Positions 60,301-64,000 of a stretch of 64,000 bases of DNA are shown one piece after another. Under the pieces are notes generated by a model that saw only the letters and a program-made list of their open reading frames with translations, did no database searches and had not been told where the DNA came from. Source of the DNA: Flavobacteriaceae bacterium (GTDB taxonomy: Bacteria; Bacteroidota; Bacteroidia; Flavobacteriales; Flavobacteriaceae); contig JAIXYI010000050.1 in NCBI GenBank assembly GCA_027490305.1, forward strand, positions 62,001 to 126,000, read 5' to 3'. Positions within the stretch are counted from its first letter, which is position 1, and each line of letters starts with the position of its first letter. Made by a program: the position numbers and the translations under genes.

Positions 60301-60544
60301 AGTCTATTTTTTTAATGTTTTCCAAAGAGGCAACGGCATCTTCAATTTTTTTGGTCACCGTATTTTCAATTTCACTTGGTGATGCACCAGGATAAGCCGT
60401 AGAAATTGTGATGACATTTTGTTCAAATTTGGGGATGAGTTCGTACCCTAAATTACTATAACTAAACAGCCCACCTAGAATTAGAATTGTAAATAATACA
60501 ATTACTAATGAGGGGCGTTTTATGGAGATTTCTGCTATTTTCAT
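57371..60544 (-). CDS. RND efflux pump permease, HAE1/AcrB family
   Basis: A 1057-residue inner-membrane proton-driven drug exporter. It starts MKIAEISIKRPSLVIVLFTI, the family opening for the first membrane helix. The first porter domain contains FSYSNLGYELIPKFEQNVIT and SLSVVSISLTS. Membrane helix 4 carries the proton-relay acidic pair in GILVDDAIVVLENIYRHME. A second copy of the fold starts near residue 530 with WCLDHYIKTLSIILVLF and ends with the helices around IFTILGIIMLIGLVCKNAIM. Length and duplicated fold are typical. It is the last gene of the tetR-tolC-MFP-RND operon, 34 bases after the adaptor, and its G+C content is low. Substrates are unknown. Confidence 0.95.
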   Translation of the reverse strand: MKIAEISIKRPSLVIVLFTILILGGLFSYSNLGYELIPKFEQNVITISTAYPGASPSEIENTVTKKIEDAVASLENIKKIDSKSYESLSVVSISLTSTANVDIAMNDAQRKINAVISDLPDDAKTPSLSKFSLSDLPIMTIGANGKMDESAFYDLIDKKIGPVLSRVPGVAQVNIIGGQEREIQVNLDAVKMQGYGLSIPQVQQIILASNLDFPTGNIQTREQKILIRLAGKYKNVEELRNLVVSSNNGIQIRLKDIADVQDAQKTAEKVARVDQKSAIILQVVKQSDANAVAVSEGLIKAIKKLETDYKVNSLELKIAKDSTVFTLEAADSVVHDLFIAVLLVAFVMLFFLHSIRNSLIVMVSIPASLIATFIGIYVMGYTLNLMSLLGLSLVVGILVDDAIVVLENIYRHMEMGKNKVRAAYDGTAEIGGTVVSITLVIVVVFLPIAMSTGLVSNIITQFCVTVIISTLLSLLASFTIIPWLSSRYGKLEHIEGKNLFGKIILGFESYLTRFTNWISNILVWCLDHYIKTLSIILVLFFGTMISLFGGGYIGTEFFAASDSGEFLVQIEMPKDASLEQTNFMTQKAEAFLKQQNYIHSQFTTVGQTSEGLGASQATAYKAEIDVKMIDQKDRTDGANVYAAKIKRKLEKILIGAKVKTVPVGILGTADNATLGLIVTGPNVESAMKFAKMAEAELRTIPGTTEIKLTVEDGNPEVNVQVDRDKMAALNLNLQTVGTTMQTAYSGNTDGKFRAGEYEYDINIKYNAFDRKNITDVSNLIFINNLGQQIKLSQFATIKEGAGPSQLERRDKTASVTVQGQNVGVPSGTIVTQWKEKLEKLQKPVGVNYIWGGDEENQSEGFGTLGISLLAAIILVYLVMVSLYDSFVHPFVVLFAIPLSFIGAMLALALTNNTLNIFTILGIIMLIGLVCKNAIMLVDYTNQRRKAGETIRTALIQANHARLRPILMTTIAMVFGMFPIALASGAGAEWKNGLAWVIIGGLISSLFLTLVVVPVIYQIMEKIIHKFSKGEKLDYEAEMIADYDHKELSDGFNPKHTL

Positions 60545-60578
60545 AATTCTAATTCTATTAAGGCTTTCCGATTAAAAC

Positions 60579-61646
60579 CTATTTGATGATTTCCACTTTG
60601 TTTCCGTCTTGTAAGTTAATTTGACCTGTAACCACAACCGTATCCCCCTCAGATAATCCGTTGAGGATTTCCACTTTATCCCCCAAAATTCTTCCGGCAG
60701 TTACATTTTTAAGTTTTGCTATGTCGTTTTCGACAACAAAAATCTGATTGCTACTTACGCTTCCGACGAATGCATTTCTAGGCACAACCATTAGTGATTG
60801 TTTTTGTTTGTTTGATGCAAATTTTGCAGTGCCGTACATTCCGGCTTTTAAATCATTTGAAGCATTGTTTGCGATTTCAATTTCAACCGGAAAATTTAAA
60901 CTTGTATCTGCTTTTGGAGCAATGAAAGAGATCTTTCCAGAAAATTCTTTGTCTGGATATACATTTGAGATTACCTTAATCGAGGTCCCCACTTTTAAAC
61001 TGGCCACTTGATTTTCGTTTACAGTGACTTTCAGTTTTAGCTTCGAAACATTAACAATATCAAATAAAGAAGTGGCCGGCATGCCGGTTAAAATTGATCC
61101 GGGTTCAATGTATTTTTTGTTGATGAAACCACTTATAGGTGCTTTGATTCTGGTATCACCAACATTGATGTTTGCTTGGGTTAGATTTGTTTTAGCATTA
61201 TCTAAGGCTAATTTAGCCTGGTCTAATTGCTGTTTTGTTACACCGCCTGTTTTAAAAGCATTTTCAAAACGTTTATAGTCTGTTGCCGCGTTTTGGTATA
61301 CCGCATTTGCATTTTGTGCGTTAACATTTATTACATCTCCACGCATGATAGCAAGCGTTTGCCCAACAGTAACATAATCGCCCTCTTTTACTAATACTTT
61401 CGTTACTTTTCCTGATTTTTCAGCGGCAAAAGTTAATTCTTGGATTGGTTCGAAATTTCCGTTGGATACAAAATCCAATGAAATCTCTTCTGTTTTTGCA
61501 GTTGCGGTCTTTACAGAAACCGCCGCATTTTTTGCGGCTACGATAGCTGTTTTTTCGGAGTTTTCTTTTTTATTGTTGTTTAAAACAACTGCGATTGATC
61601 CTATTGCTACTACTATCACTACTATAGTTATAATACTTTTTTTCAT
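60579..61646 (-). CDS. RND efflux periplasmic adaptor (membrane fusion protein, HlyD-like)
   Basis: A 355-residue periplasmic adaptor that links the pump to the outer-membrane channel. The N-terminal hydrophobic segment MKKSIITIVVIVVAIGSIAV acts as an anchor or signal. The biotinyl/lipoyl half-motifs are visible (EKSGKVTKVLVKEGDYVTVG and TRIKAPISGFINKKYIEPGS), separated by a coiled-coil hairpin of about 70 residues, and the beta-barrel and membrane-proximal domains follow up to residue 355 (GDTVVVTGQINLQDGNKVEI). It lies between the TolC-like gene, 8 bases upstream, and the RND gene, as expected for a tripartite pump. Confidence 0.94.
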   Translation of the reverse strand: MKKSIITIVVIVVAIGSIAVVLNNNKKENSEKTAIVAAKNAAVSVKTATAKTEEISLDFVSNGNFEPIQELTFAAEKSGKVTKVLVKEGDYVTVGQTLAIMRGDVINVNAQNANAVYQNAATDYKRFENAFKTGGVTKQQLDQAKLALDNAKTNLTQANINVGDTRIKAPISGFINKKYIEPGSILTGMPATSLFDIVNVSKLKLKVTVNENQVASLKVGTSIKVISNVYPDKEFSGKISFIAPKADTSLNFPVEIEIANNASNDLKAGMYGTAKFASNKQKQSLMVVPRNAFVGSVSSNQIFVVENDIAKLKNVTAGRILGDKVEILNGLSEGDTVVVTGQINLQDGNKVEIIK

Positions 61647-61654
61647 CTTACTAT

Positions 61655-62992
61655 TTATTGGGTTAATGTTTTAAGTTCTCCTTTTGATTTGAATAATTGA
61701 ATCTCTGCCAGTTTGTATTCCAAAATTGCATTGGTATAATTGTTCTGTGCTTCTACCAAAGCATTTTCTGCATCTAGTAAATCGGTTAATGATGTCAAGC
61801 CTTGGATGTAGTTATTGTTCGTGTTATTTCTAACTTCCTCAGCTAATTGCACATTTTCTTTTTGATCGTTTATTGTGATGATGCTGTTTTCCATTTGTTT
61901 TTTAGCATTATCATAGGCTAAGTCTAAGGATAACTTGGTGTTGTCTAAATCTGCTTTCAAGCTTTGCAAACTATTCTCTGCTTGTTTCACTTTTGCTTTT
62001 GTTCCAAACCCTGAAAATATTGGTACTTTTAAACTTAATCCGATTGACGCATAGTCTGACCAATAGACCCCATTTTCAGGTTTTTGAAAAAGAGGCACTT
62101 CAGGACCTTGCCCTATATAATTGTAACTACCGCTCAGCGATAGTGTTGGATAATATCCCGCTAGTACAGACTTTTTTTGATACTCTAATAATTGTTCCTG
62201 TTTTTTCAATACGAGATATTCATTTCTTTCGGTTACATCTGTAGCTGCTAAAAGGTCTACCGGAGTTACCTCGAATGCTGTATTTTGGATTGTAATTTTA
62301 CTTTCCATGGGCATTCCTATGTAGAATTTTAAAGCATTTTCTTGAAGTGCAATTGCATTTAGCATTTGTTGACGTTGCGCATTTATATTATTTGCTCTGA
62401 CCAGTACTCTGTCTAAATCAATTTTCTTTGCTAATCCGGCTTCAAATTGCCCTTTGATGATTTCCTTTACTTTGTTGGTGTTTTTTAGATTGTTGTCAAT
62501 GACAGTTAACTTTTCCTGTTGAACAAGTAATTGGTAATAAGCGTTGGCAACACGCTCAATTACTTGTTCTTCTGTCAATTGTGCATTTATTAGATAAAAA
62601 TCGCGAGTGGTTTTAGCGGCTTTTAAGCCTATAAAAACGGATTGGTCAAAAAGGGTTTGATTTAATGAAACGCCCGCTCCTGAATTCCATTTTTGTCCAA
62701 AGGCGGCCTGGATGGTGGTACCCGGGGCTCCAAAATTATCACCATCAATCACAGTAGTTTGTAAAATGGGATTATAATTTAGACTTCCGTTAGCTGAAAT
62801 TTGTGGTAAAGCTCTCGAGCGCACTTCGTCAATTTTATATTCACTGTTTTCTACTTCCAGTTTTGCTTTTTTTGCCTCCGCTTTATTTTCGAGGGCATAA
62901 CTAATAGCGTCTTTTAGCGTTAATGGTTTTGTTTCCTGGGCATTTCCTGCAATTCCGATTATCAAAAATGCGGTTAAGATTATTTTTTTCAT
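61655..62992 (-). CDS. TolC-family outer-membrane efflux protein
   Basis: A 445-residue outer-membrane channel for the pump. The signal peptide MKKIILTAFLIIGIAGNAQ ends in a Bacteroidota-style AQ site. The mature part has the duplicated TolC repeat: a first half with TLKDAISYALENKAEAKKAK and LPQISANGSLNYNP, and a second half with YYPTLSLSGSYNYIGQGPE and the closing coiled-coil helices near residues 350-440 (ALVEAQNNYTNAILEYKLAE). The start is two bases after the TetR stop, so the genes are co-transcribed. No lipobox is present, so it is probably not lipidated. Confidence 0.94.
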   Translation of the reverse strand: MKKIILTAFLIIGIAGNAQETKPLTLKDAISYALENKAEAKKAKLEVENSEYKIDEVRSRALPQISANGSLNYNPILQTTVIDGDNFGAPGTTIQAAFGQKWNSGAGVSLNQTLFDQSVFIGLKAAKTTRDFYLINAQLTEEQVIERVANAYYQLLVQQEKLTVIDNNLKNTNKVKEIIKGQFEAGLAKKIDLDRVLVRANNINAQRQQMLNAIALQENALKFYIGMPMESKITIQNTAFEVTPVDLLAATDVTERNEYLVLKKQEQLLEYQKKSVLAGYYPTLSLSGSYNYIGQGPEVPLFQKPENGVYWSDYASIGLSLKVPIFSGFGTKAKVKQAENSLQSLKADLDNTKLSLDLAYDNAKKQMENSIITINDQKENVQLAEEVRNNTNNNYIQGLTSLTDLLDAENALVEAQNNYTNAILEYKLAEIQLFKSKGELKTLTQ

Positions 62993-62994
62993 TT

Positions 62995-63591
62995 CTATAC
63001 ATTTGGGTTATTAAGGTGTTTTTCCAGTTCTATATTTCCTGCAACAGTTGCCATTGCTCTTATATGATACTCTAAAGCTTTCGTTACTAAATCCTGAGCC
63101 TCTTTTTCTAAGATTGTATTTTCATTAATGTTGAATATTAGGATGTAATAAAATTTTACGTAATTATTGATATCAAGACTTTCTCTGTATAATCCTTGCT
63201 TTATGCCTTTGGCGATGTTTTTTCTAAAGAAATTTTCGCAAACCTCAATTTGTCTATTCAATACTTTATCGTAAATACCCAGATAGTGTTTTTTGAGTTG
63301 GTAGGAAGGAGAGGATTCTGCTATTCTAAAGATTTCTTTAAACTTCTTTTTAATTTCAAAGTTCTCTTCAATAGCATTGTAATCTTGGGTGACGATCTGT
63401 TCTATTGTATTGATTATTGTATTGTGTGCTGACGTAACACATTCTTCGATCAATACGTCTTTGTTTATAAAATACTTGTATATAGTTTTTTTAGAAATGC
63501 ACATTTCACTGGCGATATCATCCATGGTTATGCTTCTGAAACCAAATTTCAAGAACATTTGCTGTGCTTTATAGATGATTTTTTCTTTCAT
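62995..63591 (-). CDS. TetR-family transcriptional regulator
   Basis: A 198-residue regulator, first gene of the efflux operon. The N-terminal helix-turn-helix is KAQQMFLKFGFRSITMDDIA followed by SEMCISKKTIYKYFINKD, the standard TetR DNA-binding domain. The ligand domain (residues 55-198) is helical and poorly conserved. Its end (ALEYHIRAMATVAGNIELEK) closely matches the end of the partial gene at the right edge, so the two are paralogues. It probably represses the downstream tolC-MFP-RND genes and itself; no operator is evident. Confidence 0.93.
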   Translation of the reverse strand: MKEKIIYKAQQMFLKFGFRSITMDDIASEMCISKKTIYKYFINKDVLIEECVTSAHNTIINTIEQIVTQDYNAIEENFEIKKKFKEIFRIAESSPSYQLKKHYLGIYDKVLNRQIEVCENFFRKNIAKGIKQGLYRESLDINNYVKFYYILIFNINENTILEKEAQDLVTKALEYHIRAMATVAGNIELEKHLNNPNV

Positions 63592-63701
63592 TATTCACTT
63601 AATTTTGGGCATTATGAATCAGTGCATGGTAGTGCCACACAAAAAAAAGTAGAGATTACAATAAGGTTTTAAGAAGCGTTAGTTCTTTTGAGGCCTAATT
63701 A
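63592..63701. other. Short upstream region of the efflux operon
   Basis: About 110 bases between the TetR start and the stop of the truncated remnant. The promoter for the operon should lie here. An A-rich run near 63640-63648 follows a GTGCCACAC segment, but I see no consensus -7/-33 pair nor a clear operator palindrome. Confidence 0.4.
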
Positions 63702-63860
63702 TCATTCGTAGTGTTGGTTCCTGGTGAAATAGGCTATTGCCCAGTGATATGGGGTATTTATTTTATCAACCAATACAATCTCAAAATCAGCTACATTAGA
63801 TAGATTTTTAGCAAAATTTAACCATGGAAATCCACCGCCAATTGCGACTGTTTTTTTCAC
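63702..63860 (-). pseudogene. Truncated type II NADH dehydrogenase-like remnant
   Basis: A 52-codon frame that starts at a GTG overlapping the stop of the neighbouring TetR-type gene (GTGA) and ends at a TGA at 63702. Its start, KKTVAIGGGFPWLNFAKNL followed by FEIVLVDKINTPYHW, matches the FAD-binding N-terminus of type II NADH dehydrogenases, in which GGGFAGLNLAK and VLVDKxNYH are typical; the Ala-Gly after GGGF has become Pro-Trp. The match fades after about 40 residues and the frame stops, whereas the family is around 420 residues long. This looks like the 5' stump of a deleted gene. An alternative is a chance short frame, but the motif spacing argues against it. Confidence 0.6.
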
Positions 63861-64000
63861 AGTGTTACCAGTTCTAAATTGTATGCCTTAATTTGCTCCT
63901 CTAGTTCTGTTTTGCCAAGTTCTGTGCTCATGGCTCTCATATGATGCTCAAGAGCCCATAAATTAAGATTCTGGACATCCTTTTCGGACCTATAATTTTC
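63857..64000 (-). CDS. TetR-family regulator, C-terminal end only (continues past the right edge)
   Basis: The reading frame on the minus strand is open from base 64000 to a TGA at 63857 and encodes the last 47 residues of a larger protein. The segment LWALEHHMRAMSTELGKTEL matches the end of the adjacent TetR protein (ALEYHIRAMATVAGNIELEK), so this is most likely the C-terminus of a paralogous TetR-type regulator. The DNA-binding part lies outside the window. Its stop overlaps the GTG of the truncated NADH dehydrogenase remnant, suggesting that the two once formed an operon. Confidence 0.72.
   Translation of the reverse strand, partial: ENYRSEKDVQNLNLWALEHHMRAMSTELGKTELEEQIKAYNLELVTL

Overview
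The window looks like a chromosomal segment of a Bacteroidota bacterium, most likely of the family Flavobacteriaceae. Supporting signs are a type IX secretion (T9SS) C-terminal sorting domain on the protein at 6641-13447, several signal peptides that end in Gly-Gln or Gln, Bacteroidota-style FN3 and 'ACxSYTW' repeats, and few Shine-Dalgarno sites. Base composition is uneven. Roughly 1-40.4 kb is near 50% G+C, 40.7-56.5 kb is near 40%, and 57.4-64 kb is lower still. These values are estimated by eye. They suggest a mosaic, with the right part acquired separately or the left part unusual for the genus.

Region 1 (2-6540, + strand) is a tightly coupled polysaccharide operon: two tandem paralogous acyltransferase-3 proteins (the first cut by the window edge), two GT4-type glycosyltransferases, a third acyltransferase, and a polytopic membrane protein that could be a Wzy-like polymerase. 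Region 2 (6641-13447, - strand) is a 2268-residue T9SS-exported repeat protein with a classic UUCG-loop terminator.

Region 3 (13952-40455, - strand, block A) starts upstream with a LuxR-type HTH regulator. It continues through a small secreted protein, a subtilisin-like protease, a 1223-residue protein ending in a metzincin site, two small secreted proteins, two giant proteins (2624 and 2204 residues) that share a propeller plus Cys-rich module, and finally a phage-tail-fibre-like protein. Region 4 (40714-53592, - strand, block B) holds an 878-residue protein, a ~1488-residue beta-rich protein with a long amphipathic helical tail, and a 1915-residue protein with six LamG-like domains. None of the seven largest proteins of blocks A and B has a visible signal peptide or T9SS sorting domain, although their domains are those of extracellular proteins. 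This is the strongest candidate in the window for an undescribed system. A divergent TPR histidine kinase and LuxR-type response regulator (54039-56560, + strand) sit at its head and probably control it.

Region 5 (56696-64000, - strand) has a small lipoprotein, an intergenic stretch with a long palindrome, and a tetR-tolC-MFP-RND efflux operon. At the right edge are a truncated type II NADH dehydrogenase-like remnant and the 3' end of a second TetR-type gene. I saw no tRNA, rRNA, CRISPR array, transposase or phage structural gene other than the tail-fibre-like one.
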